Assembly (NCBI GenBank): GCA_900538905.1
Contig: UPZS01000011.1
Span: 1-49,104 of the forward strand
DNA: 49,104 bases
Origin: an uncultured Sutterella sp.
GTDB taxonomy: Bacteria > Pseudomonadota > Gammaproteobacteria > Burkholderiales > Burkholderiaceae_F
Direction of reading: 5' to 3'
Part shown: positions 1-8,472 of the stretch, one piece after another
How the letters are laid out: the number at the start of each line of letters is the position of its first letter
Position numbering within the stretch: the first letter of the stretch is position 1
The notes under the pieces: generated by a model
Told to the model about the DNA's origin: nothing
The model's input: the letters and a program-made list of their open reading frames with translations, nothing else
Databases searched by the model: none
Made by a program: the position numbers and the translations under genes

Positions 1-23
1 GTGTCCAAAAATCCGATACCACT

Positions 24-212
24 TCACTGAAGCACAAAAAAGAAAACGTTCGTGAGAAACACAAACAAGCCCATGGAAAGTCCGGTTTGGCGACTCAGAA
101 CAATAGCAGCGGAACTCACAGTACCGGTACCGAGTCCTGCATGGGTCACGGTGGCGATGCCCAGTGAGAGCACGACCAGGCCAAAAAGAAAAATAAGAAC
201 TCTTGAAAGCAT
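24..212 (-). pseudogene. YczE/YitT-type membrane protein, 5' part, frame broken near the window edge
   Basis: The frame from the ATG at 212 encodes about 62 residues with two hydrophobic segments. It contains AGLGTGTVSSAA and TGLSMGLFVFLTN, which resemble the start of the YczE/DUF6198 family of integral membrane proteins. Those proteins run to roughly 200 residues, but here the frame meets TGA (24-26) right after VFFFVLQ. In another frame the bases just past the stop read KWYRIFGH, the kind of basic sequence expected to follow that helix, so a one-base indel close to position 25-40 is likely. An A6 run (T6 on the coding strand) lies there. The rest of the gene is outside the window. The open frame extends upstream to 497, but that extension lacks family features. 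An alternative ATG is at 311. Function is unknown. Confidence 0.5.
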
Positions 213-544
213 CTCTACACTCGTAAACAAAACAACGCGGCCGCGATCAAAAATTGTCTTTTCTTGTCTGTCGGCAAACTCAGCAGATCGGGCCGAAAAG
301 AGTCGTTGCATTTTAGACACACCTTGTGTTTTCAGCATCAGCAAAAGGAAGTAGTCAATATCCGATACACAATGGGAACCCGAAGCGGGAAAACGAGAAA
401 TTCCAACAAAATGCTGTCGTGTTACGTGCGCTTGCATCCTTTTGACAGCGCAACGAGCGCTCTCGCGGCATAATTTCGATAAAAGCGGCGCGCTCATTTC
501 GAGCGGGCTGCGTCTTGACGTCCCCAGAGAACAAGGTACGAGAA
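213..544. other. Divergent intergenic region
   Basis: This stretch lies between the reverse-strand membrane protein and the forward acyltransferase. It probably holds both promoters, but I see no convincing -35/-10 pair, hairpin or repeat. Several short open frames cross it on both strands, and none has a ribosome binding site or recognisable protein features. Confidence 0.4.
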
Positions 545-1159
545 GTGTTTCAGTTTCAGTTGATGACGCCCATTGTGTGGCTCACCCGACTTTTGGTCGG
601 CGCCTATCCTCAGTGGGAAGGCTGCAAGCCCTCAAAGCGCCAACGCATTTATTTCGCCAATCACACCAGTCACCTTGATACGATCGTGATCTGGACTTCG
701 TTGCCGAGCATCCTGCGCCGTCATACGCGCCCGGTTGCCGCCAAGGACTATTGGGATCACGGCCTCTTTCGCAAGCGCATCGCCATGAAAGAATTGAACG
801 TCGTGCTCATTGATCGCAAGCGCACCGAACACGCTGATCCGCTCGGTCCCTTAAAGGAAGCTTTGCGCGCCGGTGATTCGCTCATCATCTTCCCGGAAGG
901 CACCCGTCGTCCGCAGCCGTTGCCGAGCGAATTCAAAAGCGGCATCTGGCGTCTGATGCGTGAATTTCCCGAAGTCGAACTCATCCCGGTATACATCGAA
1001 AACCTGCACCGCGCTATGCCCAAAGGCGTATACATTCCGGTGCCCACCATCTGTTCCGTCCACTTCGGCGCTCCGCTTGAACACAGCCCCGAAGATCCCA
1101 AGGAAGTGTTCCTCACCCGCGCTCGCCAGGCCGTGATTGACCTCGCGCAACAGCAGTAA
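545..1159 (+). CDS. Lysophospholipid acyltransferase (PlsC family)
   Basis: The product is about 204 residues and belongs to the glycerolipid acyltransferase superfamily. This family transfers an acyl chain to the sn-2 position of lysophosphatidate or a related lysolipid at the inner face of the inner membrane. The catalytic NHxxxxD box is NHTSHLD (about residues 39-45), and the phosphate-binding block is FPEGT (about 116-120), followed by the third block IENLHRAMPKG (about 151-161). I chose the GTG at 545 because AAGG sits 8 bases upstream. A TTG at 515 and an ATG at 563 are alternatives. A CdsA-like gene begins 14 bases downstream, so the pair probably makes phosphatidate and activates it to CDP-diacylglycerol. 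The exact acyl acceptor cannot be read from the sequence. Confidence 0.88.
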   Translation: MFQFQLMTPIVWLTRLLVGAYPQWEGCKPSKRQRIYFANHTSHLDTIVIWTSLPSILRRHTRPVAAKDYWDHGLFRKRIAMKELNVVLIDRKRTEHADPLGPLKEALRAGDSLIIFPEGTRRPQPLPSEFKSGIWRLMREFPEVELIPVYIENLHRAMPKGVYIPVPTICSVHFGAPLEHSPEDPKEVFLTRARQAVIDLAQQQ

Positions 1160-1173
1160 AGGAGGCAAAAAAA

Positions 1174-2148
1174 ATGATGCGACTCGGTATCAGCCTCCAG
1201 GAAGGCTATCTGATCATTCTGGCCACGCTCATTGTCCTACAAGGCGCAGGCACCATCTACGGGCTGTGGGCGCAGGGACGCGCCGCTACACCCGAAGCCG
1301 TTCGCCGTCTGGCCGTTGCCAACTCGCGCGTGCGCATGGGGTGGTGGCTGATCATCGTCTTTACGGTGGCATGGTGGTGGGGCATGGCTTCGCTGGTCGT
1401 GCTCTTTGCGATCTTCTCCTTTTTCCTGCTAAGAGAGTTCATCGCATTGACTCCGATTCGACACACCGACCATTGGGTGTTGGTTGTGGCGTTTTACCTG
1501 GCCATCCCAGCGCAGTATGCATTGGTGTATTTCAACCTCACTCACGTCTTTACGCTCTTTATTCCGGTATACCTCTTCCTGGTGTTGCCTGTGATCGCCG
1601 CCATGAGCCATGACACAGAGCGCTATCTGGAGCGCGTTGCAAAAGTTCAGTGGGGTTTGATGATCTGCGTCTTTTGCGTCAGTCACGCGCCTGCCATCGC
1701 CACGCTTGATTTTGAAAGCCGCAAGACATCGGGTGAATTGATGCTGCTTTTCTTCCTTATCATCGTGTTTCTCGCTGACCTCTTTTCGGTGCTCGCAAGT
1801 TCTGCCTTAGGCGGCAAAGCGCTCAAGATGAACCCGAACAAGACCGTTAAAGGCCTGACTGTCGGCTCGTGTCTCGCAGTGATTGCAGGCATCGCTCTTT
1901 ATTGGCTCACGCCTTTCTCGATCCTTCAAACGGCTCTTTACGCGCTGGCAATCGTGCTTTCCTGCATAATGGGCGACATGGTCATCAGTTCCGTGAAGCG
2001 CAGTCTCGGCTCCAAGTCCTGGGAAAGTGAGTTTTATATCGGACGAGGCATCATCGAACGCCTGGCACCGCTTACGTTCGCTGCGCCCGTGTTTTATCAC
2101 CTCACGCTGATTTTCCAGAACTTCGCTCACTTTCCAAGTATGAACTGA
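1174..2148 (+). CDS. Phosphatidate cytidylyltransferase-like integral membrane protein (CdsA/YnbB family)
   Basis: The product is 324 residues with about eight hydrophobic segments. The C-terminal half has the CdsA blocks in a variant form: ADLFSVLASSALGGK (about 201-215), NPNKTVKG (220-227), GDMVISSVKR (267-276) and GRGIIERLAPL (290-300). CdsA joins CTP and phosphatidate to give CDP-diacylglycerol in the inner membrane. The variant motifs and the acyltransferase next door resemble the E. coli YnbB branch more than housekeeping CdsA, so this may be a second, accessory enzyme. The start is supported by a strong AAAGGAGG upstream of ATG. A terminator hairpin follows the stop. Confidence 0.82.
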   Translation: MMRLGISLQEGYLIILATLIVLQGAGTIYGLWAQGRAATPEAVRRLAVANSRVRMGWWLIIVFTVAWWWGMASLVVLFAIFSFFLLREFIALTPIRHTDHWVLVVAFYLAIPAQYALVYFNLTHVFTLFIPVYLFLVLPVIAAMSHDTERYLERVAKVQWGLMICVFCVSHAPAIATLDFESRKTSGELMLLFFLIIVFLADLFSVLASSALGGKALKMNPNKTVKGLTVGSCLAVIAGIALYWLTPFSILQTALYALAIVLSCIMGDMVISSVKRSLGSKSWESEFYIGRGIIERLAPLTFAAPVFYHLTLIFQNFAHFPSMN

Positions 2149-2171
2149 CCGCTTACGCGGTAAACTCTCGG

Positions 2172-2208
2172 GCGCAGGATTTTCGTCAAAGAGTCCTGCG
2201 CTTTTTGT
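2172..2208 (+). terminator. Rho-independent terminator after the lipid-synthesis pair
   Basis: Stem GCGCAGGA (2172-2179) pairs with TCCTGCGC (2194-2201) and is followed at once by TTTTT G TTT. It lies 24 bases after the CdsA-like stop codon. Confidence 0.8.
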
Positions 2209-2297
2209 TTGAGGAACCCACTGTTCCTCGTGCTTTGAAATAACACGATCAGCCGGAGGTTTGAAGTCAAACAAGCCGGATTTGCAAGGATTGAACC

Positions 2298-3098
2298 ATG
2301 CTCAGCAATCAATACGAAACGCTTCTCGAACACGTCTACAAAACAGGTGTCGACAAAAACGACCGTACCGGTGTCGGTACGCGTTCCGTATTCGGTTATC
2401 AGATGCGATTCAATCTTGCCGAGGGCTTTCCCCTTGTCACAACCAAAAAGCTTCACATCCGCTCCATCGTCCATGAGCTACTCTGGTTTCTTTCGGGCTC
2501 GAGCAACATCAAATATCTGCACGACAACGGCGTGTCGATCTGGGATGAGTGGGCCGATGAAAACGGAGATCTGGGCCCTGTCTACGGAGTACAATGGCGC
2601 AGCTGGCCGGCTGCCGACGGCCGCAAAATCGACCAGATTACGAATCTGGTCGAAGGCATCAAGAAGAATCCCGACAGCCGCCGTCATCTGGTTGTTGCAT
2701 GGAATCCGGCCGAAGTCGACAAGATGGCCTTGCCGCCATGCCACTGTCTCTTTCAGTTCTATGTGGCAAACGGCAAACTCTCCTGTCAACTCTATCAGCG
2801 TAGCTGCGACATTTTCCTTGGCGTGCCTTTTAACATTGCCAGCTACTCATTGCTGACGCACATGATTGCTCAGCAATGTGATTTGGACGTCGGCGACTTC
2901 GTCTGGACAGGTGGCGACTGCCACATTTACAAAAACCACTTCGAGCAAGTCGAACTGCAGCTTTCGCGCACGCCGCGCGCCTATCCTAAGCTGGTGATTG
3001 GTCGCAAGCCCGCATCCATCTTCGACTACAAGTTCGAAGACTTCGTAATCGAAGGCTACGATCCCTGGCCGCATATCAAGGCTCCGATCGCCGTCTGA
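2298..3098 (+). CDS. thyA: Thymidylate synthase
   Basis: The product is 266 residues, close to E. coli ThyA (264). It methylates dUMP to dTMP using methylene-tetrahydrofolate and releases dihydrofolate. The folate-site segment DRTGVGT is at 22-28, the catalytic cysteine is Cys148 in [10 protein letters not shown], and the dUMP-binding arginines and the [16 protein letters not shown] block follow. The start is the ATG at 2298. The dihydrofolate reductase that recycles its product is encoded 1.6 kb downstream on the same strand, separated by a reverse-strand peptidase gene. Nothing about the gene looks unusual. Confidence 0.97.
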   Translation: MLSNQYETLLEHVYKTGVDKNDRTGVGTRSVFGYQMRFNLAEGFPLVTTKKLHIRSIVHELLWFLSGSSNIKYLHDNGVSIWDEWADENGDLGPVYGVQWRSWPAADGRKIDQITNLVEGIKKNPDSRRHLVVAWNPAEVDKMALPPCHCLFQFYVANGKLSCQLYQRSCDIFLGVPFNIASYSLLTHMIAQQCDLDVGDFVWTGGDCHIYKNHFEQVELQLSRTPRAYPKLVIGRKPASIFDYKFEDFVIEGYDPWPHIKAPIAV

Positions 3099-3111
3099 AC
3101 CTCAGAGTCAT

Positions 3112-4527
3112 TCAGACAGCCGCGACGATTTGCGCCACGGCCCGCGTGAGTTTCTTGAGATAGTCAAGTCTCAGCATCTCGTTGGGCCCGTGCGCGTTGG
3201 ATTCCGGTCCAAGAACTCCTGTGAGCAGGTATTGCGGCGAACCGAAGAACTTATCAAAGAGCGGCAAAATGCCGATTGATCCTCCACAGCCGCAATAGAC
3301 CGGGTCCGAGCCGAAACAGTCTTGTGCTGCCTCGGCAACAGCCTGCTTGAATCGAGACGTTTCCTGCGGTGCGTTCCATCCGCCTTCGGCATGCGCATTC
3401 TCCACTGTCACACGGCACCCGAACATCGGCTTAGCGGTCAGCGTTTCAGTTAACCACTCAAGCGCCCGTGCTCCGTCAGCCGTAGGCGGCAGTCGCACAG
3501 AGAGCTTTAACTTCGTGTAAGCACGCAACACATTGCCGGCACTTTCCACAGGAGGTATCCCCTCGGCACCCGTCACGCACAGTTGCGGCTTCCATGTGTT
3601 CATCACCACCGTCTCAAACGGATCCGAACTTCTTGCATGCGTGCCGCCGGCCCACGGAATATCTGCAAAAACACCTTCGCCAACCGTTTCGGCATAACGC
3701 TTCATCTGCTCAAGACGAACAGGCGGAATTTCGACGTTAAGCGCCTCAGCCGTCATTTCTCCTGTCTGTGCATTTTCAATGCGATCAAGCAGTGCGCGTG
3801 CGATCATGAAGGAACTCGGCGCAATACCCGAAACAAGTCCCGAGTGCATGCCGTGCTCGGCGACTCGAACATTGAGCGTCAAAACCGCCGCGCCGCGAAA
3901 ACTTACCGTGGACCAGAGATGTTCATAGTCAGCGCCGCCGCAATCCATGACCACGACCAAGCCCACACTTTCATACCGCCCGCGGCAGATTTGCATCCAA
4001 TACTCAAAATCTCGCGAACCGCATTCTTCGTCCGTCTCGTAGAGTCCCACGACACGACTGTGAGGAACTCCTGCCCCTCGAAGTGACAAAAGCGCCACCA
4101 TTGCCGCGTAGAAGTTGTAACCGTCGTCCGCCGCGCCGCGCCCATAAAGACGGTCACCTTCCAACGTCGGCTCAAAAGGCTTACGGTTTATGCTCCAGCC
4201 TTCCCCTTCAGGCTGCTTGTCGAAATGACCGTAGAAAAAAACGGCCTTTTCGTTATCTTTACCACTTGCCGGAATGTCAAAGAAAAGCGCCGGCGTACGG
4301 CCGGGTTCGATCAAAACCTCAAAAACAGCTTCAGGAAACAAACGCCGTCCCCAAGCAGCCGCGTTGCGGCAGACCTGCAACAGAAAACCGTTGGCTTCCC
4401 AATCGACATCGAAATCCTTCGATTTGCACGGCATGCGAACGTAGTTTTTGAGTTCGTTAAGAGCTCCGCCCTGCCAGGCCTCGTCTACAACAGCTTTGAT
4501 TGTTTGCTTGGTTGCGGCTTTCGTCAT
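3112..4527 (-). CDS. M20-family metallopeptidase (dipeptidase type)
   Basis: The product is 471 residues from the ATG at 4527, which has AAGGA 8 bases upstream. The frame is open a further 18 codons but without another good start. It is a two-zinc M20 hydrolase of the CNDP/carnosinase-like dipeptidase group. GHFDKQP holds His101 and Asp103. GRGAADDG (129-136) supplies the bridging aspartate, and YETDEECGS (163-171) supplies the catalytic and metal-binding glutamates. The C-terminal HGPNE holds the last zinc-ligand histidine. There is no signal peptide, so it is cytoplasmic and probably cleaves imported dipeptides. It is convergent with thyA, with 13 bases between the stops and no terminator visible. 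Confidence 0.9.
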   Translation of the reverse strand: MTKAATKQTIKAVVDEAWQGGALNELKNYVRMPCKSKDFDVDWEANGFLLQVCRNAAAWGRRLFPEAVFEVLIEPGRTPALFFDIPASGKDNEKAVFFYGHFDKQPEGEGWSINRKPFEPTLEGDRLYGRGAADDGYNFYAAMVALLSLRGAGVPHSRVVGLYETDEECGSRDFEYWMQICRGRYESVGLVVVMDCGGADYEHLWSTVSFRGAAVLTLNVRVAEHGMHSGLVSGIAPSSFMIARALLDRIENAQTGEMTAEALNVEIPPVRLEQMKRYAETVGEGVFADIPWAGGTHARSSDPFETVVMNTWKPQLCVTGAEGIPPVESAGNVLRAYTKLKLSVRLPPTADGARALEWLTETLTAKPMFGCRVTVENAHAEGGWNAPQETSRFKQAVAEAAQDCFGSDPVYCGCGGSIGILPLFDKFFGSPQYLLTGVLGPESNAHGPNEMLRLDYLKKLTRAVAQIVAAV

Positions 4528-4680
4528 TTGTGTTCGATCCTTATCGATGTGTTTTGTCTTTAGGCTCGTCGCCGTCGGCACGCGGTTTCGACTCTACCAC
4601 GATTTTTCCCGGTGAAATTTGTTAGATTTCGCCTCGTTGATTACCGTACTTCGACGAACAAAAATTTTTTCGACAACACT

Positions 4681-5169
4681 ATGGCTCAACTTGCAATCAT
4701 CGTTGCTCACGCGCAAAACGGTACGATCGGACTTGCTGGCAATATGCCCTGGCGCCTTCCTGAAGATCTCAAGCATTTCAAGGAAGTCACCATGGGGCAC
4801 CCCGTCATCATGGGACGTGTCACGCACGAATCAATCGGCCGTCCCCTGCCCGGACGCAAAAACATCGTCATCAGCCGCAATCCCGACTACCGCCCCGAAG
4901 GATGCCTCACGGCGACATCTCTTGAAGAGGCTGCCGCCATGGTCCTGGACAGTGAACTGGCATTTGTAATCGGCGGCGCGCAAATCTACGCTCAAGCGCT
5001 GCAGTCGGTTGACACCTGCTGGATTACGGAAATTCAAGCTGAGTACCCGGGTGACGCCTTCTTCGGTCCTTTGAGCCTTGAAGAATGGAATCGCGAAGTT
5101 CTCTCGGAATTGCCCGCCAACGACAAGCGCCCGGCGCTCACTTTCTGCATCTACCGCCGCAAGCACTAA
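4681..5169 (+). CDS. folA: Dihydrofolate reductase
   Basis: The product is 162 residues, the usual length for bacterial FolA. It reduces dihydrofolate with NADPH to keep ThyA and one-carbon reactions supplied. The active-site strand NMPWRLPEDLKHFK places the catalytic acid at Asp29. GHPVIMGRVTHESIGRPLPG and VIGGAQIYAQAL form the NADPH and folate pockets. I took the ATG at 4681 because the family starts MxxxxIIVA. A GTG at 4612 would add 23 residues that resemble nothing in the family. No clear Shine-Dalgarno precedes 4681. Confidence 0.95.
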   Translation: MAQLAIIVAHAQNGTIGLAGNMPWRLPEDLKHFKEVTMGHPVIMGRVTHESIGRPLPGRKNIVISRNPDYRPEGCLTATSLEEAAAMVLDSELAFVIGGAQIYAQALQSVDTCWITEIQAEYPGDAFFGPLSLEEWNREVLSELPANDKRPALTFCIYRRKH

Positions 5170-5202
5170 ACTTCGGGAATAGATCCGGCCGGTTGTTTTG
5201 TC

Positions 5203-5832
5203 ATGTCGCCGCTTTTCACGCTGTTTCTGGTCACAAGCTTTGCCAACATTGCCACGCCCGGCATCGGTGCCGTTATGGCCGTTAATCTTGGGCTCTCCCT
5301 GGGATGGCAAAAGGCCATACCAGGATGTTTGGGAATTGCTATCGGCATTGCTTTTCTTTTCGTGATCGCTCTTTCCGGCACCGGTGCCGTGCTCGCAACG
5401 CATCCGGCAGCTTTTTCGGTAATTCAGCTCATCGGCGCAGCCTTTCTGGTATATCTCGGCGTGAGATCGATTCTTAAGAAACCTTCGCATGCCTCCCTCA
5501 TTGGCCGCAGTGACGAACAAACCGAAAGCGGCTTTTCGCAGTTCATAAAATGTGCGGCGATCTCTGCGGCCAACCCGCAACCCATCATTTTCGGTCTTAC
5601 TGTGCTGCCGTCCTTCATTGATCCGACGCTTTCCTACGTTGTGCAATCAGCGGTAATGATTGCCATCTACGCCCTGATCGTTTTCGTGATGATGATGGCC
5701 TATGCGATTTTGGCAGCCCACGCCCGCGTCTTTTTGAGCGGACCGCGGGGGCCTCGCGTGATCAATTGCATTTCAGGCGTCGTCTTCCTGCTGCTGGCAG
5801 CGTTTTTGCTTTACCGCGCACTTGTGCTCTGA
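5203..5832 (+). CDS. LysE/RhtB-family exporter
   Basis: The product is 209 residues with six hydrophobic segments, the normal size for LysE-type amino-acid exporters of the inner membrane. The conserved first-helix proline-glycine appears as ATPGIGAVMAVNLG, and the mid-protein NPQPIIFGL corresponds to the family's NPK motif. Substrates of this family include basic and neutral amino acids and homoserine lactones, and the sequence does not show which applies here. It starts 33 bases after folA, so it may share its transcript. A second member of the family lies at 28079-28696. Confidence 0.85.
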   Translation: MSPLFTLFLVTSFANIATPGIGAVMAVNLGLSLGWQKAIPGCLGIAIGIAFLFVIALSGTGAVLATHPAAFSVIQLIGAAFLVYLGVRSILKKPSHASLIGRSDEQTESGFSQFIKCAAISAANPQPIIFGLTVLPSFIDPTLSYVVQSAVMIAIYALIVFVMMMAYAILAAHARVFLSGPRGPRVINCISGVVFLLLAAFLLYRALVL

Positions 5833-6018
5833 ATGCTAGGAAAGAAGCAAAGTCGTCCTTTTCGGTGTTTCTCGCCAAAAAAACTTTTCGCTACAATACT
5901 CGATTCAATTTGTTGGTCTTTTGCGCCAGTCCGCGCACTCGAAGATTGAGCCACCGGCTCACGCGCGCTGCGGATGAATTGAACCGAATTTCTAAACCCA
6001 TACGAGATACGAAAGAAA

Positions 6019-6342
6019 ATGACTCACGTTGTTTGCGAAGCCTGCATCAACTGCAAGCGCACCGACTGTGTGGACGTCTGTCCGGTTGACTGCTTCCACG
6101 AAGGCCCCAACTTCCTGGCCATCGATCCCGACGAATGCATTGACTGTGCCGTGTGCGTACCTGAATGCCCCGAAGGCGCCATTTTTGCTGAAGAAGACGT
6201 TCCTGCTGACCAGCTCGATTTCATTCAGATAAACGCCGAACTCTCACACCAGTGGCCGTCAATCACCCGCAAGAAGCCCTATCCGGACGATGCTGACGAA
6301 TGGGTCAACGTTCCCAATAAACGCCAGTACCTGAAGCGTTAA
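6019..6342 (+). CDS. fdxA: Seven-iron ferredoxin FdxA
   Basis: The product is 107 residues, matching the FdxA family in length and order. The N-terminal cysteine set CxxCxxCxxxxC...CP and the second set CIDCAVCVPECPEG bind one [3Fe-4S] and one [4Fe-4S] cluster. The tail FIQINAELSHQWPSIT is typical of the family. It is a soluble cytoplasmic electron carrier. A TACAAT -10-like box lies about 120 bases upstream. The ferredoxin reductase gene begins 47 bases downstream, so the two form a natural redox pair. Confidence 0.95.
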   Translation: MTHVVCEACINCKRTDCVDVCPVDCFHEGPNFLAIDPDECIDCAVCVPECPEGAIFAEEDVPADQLDFIQINAELSHQWPSITRKKPYPDDADEWVNVPNKRQYLKR

Positions 6343-6389
6343 TCTTTTCTCAGTCGCAAAGACTTTTTTCCCAGCTGAGGAGTTGCACT

Positions 6390-7124
6390 ATGGCGATTTG
6401 CCAAACCAAAGTTGTGCACGCGCAAGCCGTTGCCGACAACGTCACGCATCTGAAATTGGCCGTGCCTGAAGGTTGTCAATGGGTCACCGGTCAGTTTGCT
6501 CGCATCGCGATGCCCTCGACGAACGAACCGCAGTGGCGCTGCTACTCGATTGCCAGCAAAGCAGGTGCAGACACGCTGGACTTCTTCATTGCCCGCGTCA
6601 AGGGCGGTGCGGTCAGTCCGCGCCTGTGCAACCTCAAAGTCGGTGAAACAATTCTTCTTGATACCGAAATGAACGGTATGCTGATTGAGTCGCGACTGCA
6701 GCCGGGCGGCCGCGATCTGTGGCTGCTTTCTACGGGGACAGGTGTGGCACCTTTCGTGGCTATCGTTTCCGACGACTCGATCATGGACAAATACGAGCGC
6801 GTCTTCCTGGTTCACGGCGTGCGCAATTGGAACGAAACGCAATATCTGCAACATGTGCTGAAACTGCAACCCAAATTGCGCGTCATGGCATCCGTCACGC
6901 GTGACGAAGGCGCCGTGATTGATGTCCGCATTCCCGACGCTCTTGAAAGTGGTTTGCTCGAAGCCACGGCGGAAGCCAAGCTCACGCCGCAAGCAAGCCG
7001 TGTGATGCTGTGCGGCAACCCCGCCATGGTCAAGGCTGTTCGAGCCAGTATGCGTGCCCGCGGCATCGTCAGTCCGAGAAACGGCGAACCCGGACAGCTT
7101 CTCGCCGAAAACTTCTGGCTCTGA
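6390..7124 (+). CDS. fpr: Ferredoxin--NADP reductase
   Basis: The product is 244 residues with the FAD/NAD(P) reductase fold. RCYSIAS (about 50-56) is the FAD-binding RxYS motif. LLSTGTGVAPFVAIV starts the NADP domain, and the acidic-aromatic C-terminus LLAENFWL matches the Fpr C-terminal signature. The enzyme moves electrons between NADPH and ferredoxin and probably uses FdxA, encoded just upstream. GAGG precedes the ATG by 8 bases. An RnfB-like ferredoxin follows closely, giving a compact iron-sulfur electron-transfer group. Confidence 0.93.
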   Translation: MAICQTKVVHAQAVADNVTHLKLAVPEGCQWVTGQFARIAMPSTNEPQWRCYSIASKAGADTLDFFIARVKGGAVSPRLCNLKVGETILLDTEMNGMLIESRLQPGGRDLWLLSTGTGVAPFVAIVSDDSIMDKYERVFLVHGVRNWNETQYLQHVLKLQPKLRVMASVTRDEGAVIDVRIPDALESGLLEATAEAKLTPQASRVMLCGNPAMVKAVRASMRARGIVSPRNGEPGQLLAENFWL

Positions 7125-7187
7125 TTCTTGCCTGCTGCCGATTACCAAACACGCGAATATCGGCAGCTTCTTCTTCCGATGTTTGCG

Positions 7188-7784
7188 ATGTCTGAACCAA
7201 ACACCACAGAGCGCCTCGCTGAGGCGCTTTGCCGTCTTTTGCCCCAAACCCAATGCCGCCAATGCGGCTTTGACGGATGCGCGCAGTACGCCCGCGCCAT
7301 TGCCGAGGACCGAGCTGAAATCAACCGCTGTGCACCAGGCGGAAAAAAAGGCGTCGAAAAGCTTGCCGCACTTACAGGACATCCGGCTCTCGAGATTGAT
7401 TCGGAATATGGACGGGAACTGCCCTTTGCCGTGGCCCGCATTGATCCCAAACGTTGCATTGGATGCCGCCTTTGCCACAGCGCCTGCCCCGTTGGGGCCG
7501 TTTCAGGACTGCCCAAGCATCTTTTTGCCGTCATCGAATCCTCTTGCACGGGCTGCGGTCTGTGCGTGTGCGCGTGCCCTGTCAACGCGGTTGAAATGAT
7601 CGAAAACGGACATGTTTGGACAACTGAAGACGCTGCTCGCGCAAAAGCCGACTATGAGCGCACCAACGCTCGCCGAAAGGCAAGTGCCGAGCAACGCCGC
7701 GCGCAACTGGAAAAAGCAACCGACAACAAGAGCGCCGTGCTCATGCAAGCACTTTTGAAGGCCAAATCTCTCAAGAAATCGTGA
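7188..7784 (+). CDS. Stand-alone RnfB-like iron-sulfur protein
   Basis: The product is about 198 residues. It opens with the RnfB-type four-cysteine domain CRQCGFDGC...C (about 19-46). Two [4Fe-4S] ferredoxin motifs follow, CIGCRLCHSACP and CTGCGLCVCACP, and then a basic, helix-rich tail rich in Arg, Lys and Ala. It lacks the N-terminal membrane helix of true RnfB, and no other rnf gene is present. Soluble RnfB relatives next to nth are common in betaproteobacteria. The role is inferred to be electron delivery. I chose the ATG at 7188 by family fit. The frame is open from a TTG at 7128, and neither start has a good Shine-Dalgarno. nth starts 9 bases downstream. Confidence 0.82.
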   Translation: MSEPNTTERLAEALCRLLPQTQCRQCGFDGCAQYARAIAEDRAEINRCAPGGKKGVEKLAALTGHPALEIDSEYGRELPFAVARIDPKRCIGCRLCHSACPVGAVSGLPKHLFAVIESSCTGCGLCVCACPVNAVEMIENGHVWTTEDAARAKADYERTNARRKASAEQRRAQLEKATDNKSAVLMQALLKAKSLKKS

Positions 7785-7793
7785 GGTCCAGCT

Positions 7794-8429
7794 GTGAACG
7801 CACAAACTCGTCGTCAAATCATGGAGCGGCTCAAGGCCGAACGCCCCGAGCCTGAGAGTGAACTCAATCACAAAAACGCCTTCGAGCTTCTGATCGCCGT
7901 GATGCTCTCGGCGCAAGCCACCGATAAAAGCGTCAATCTGGCTACACCCGCTCTTTTTGCCGCGATGCCCGACGCAGCGACGATGGCGCAAAAAACTCCC
8001 GAAGAAATCGAGCCTTTCATCAAGACCATCGGCCTATACCGCAATAAAGCAAAGCACGCAGTGGGTATTGCAAAAGCTTTGCTCGAGCGCTTCGACGGTG
8101 AAGTGCCCCAAACATTGAAGGAACTCACGTCACTACCCGGCGTTGGTGAAAAAACAGCCAAAGTGGTTTTGAACGTCGCCTTTAACAAACCTTTCATTCC
8201 GGTTGATACACATATATTTCGCGTATGTCAACGCACCGGTCTCGTTCAAGCCAAAACAGCCAACGAATGCAGTGATAAACTCGAGAAACTATTGCCCGAA
8301 GAGTTCCGACTGGGAGCGCATCACTGGATTTTGCTGCATGGCCGATACTGCTGTACGGCCCGCAAGCCTCAATGCTCGAAGTGTCCGATCTCGGATCTGT
8401 GTCGCTGGCCTGAAAAGGAACTCTCCTAG
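7794..8429 (+). CDS. nth: Endonuclease III
   Basis: The product is 211 residues from a GTG start, 9 bases after the RnfB-like stop. It is a base-excision repair enzyme that removes oxidised pyrimidines and cuts the abasic site. The helix-hairpin-helix LPGVGEKTAKVVL carries the catalytic lysine, and VDTHIFRV carries the catalytic aspartate. The C-terminal cluster loop C-x6-C-x2-C-x5-C (CTARKPQCSKCPISDLC) binds [4Fe-4S]. The redox state of that cluster affects DNA binding in known homologues, so its linkage to ferredoxin genes is suggestive. Length and motifs are complete. Confidence 0.95.
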   Translation: MNAQTRRQIMERLKAERPEPESELNHKNAFELLIAVMLSAQATDKSVNLATPALFAAMPDAATMAQKTPEEIEPFIKTIGLYRNKAKHAVGIAKALLERFDGEVPQTLKELTSLPGVGEKTAKVVLNVAFNKPFIPVDTHIFRVCQRTGLVQAKTANECSDKLEKLLPEEFRLGAHHWILLHGRYCCTARKPQCSKCPISDLCRWPEKELS

Positions 8430-8472
8430 AGGATCTCGACGCAACGGACAATCTTGCAGGCAGTGACGCGCC

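Noticed and set aside
6339..7478. 379-codon reverse open frame opposite fpr and the RnfB-like gene
   Set aside because: The opposing genes have complete cofactor motifs. This frame has none and crosses two gene boundaries.
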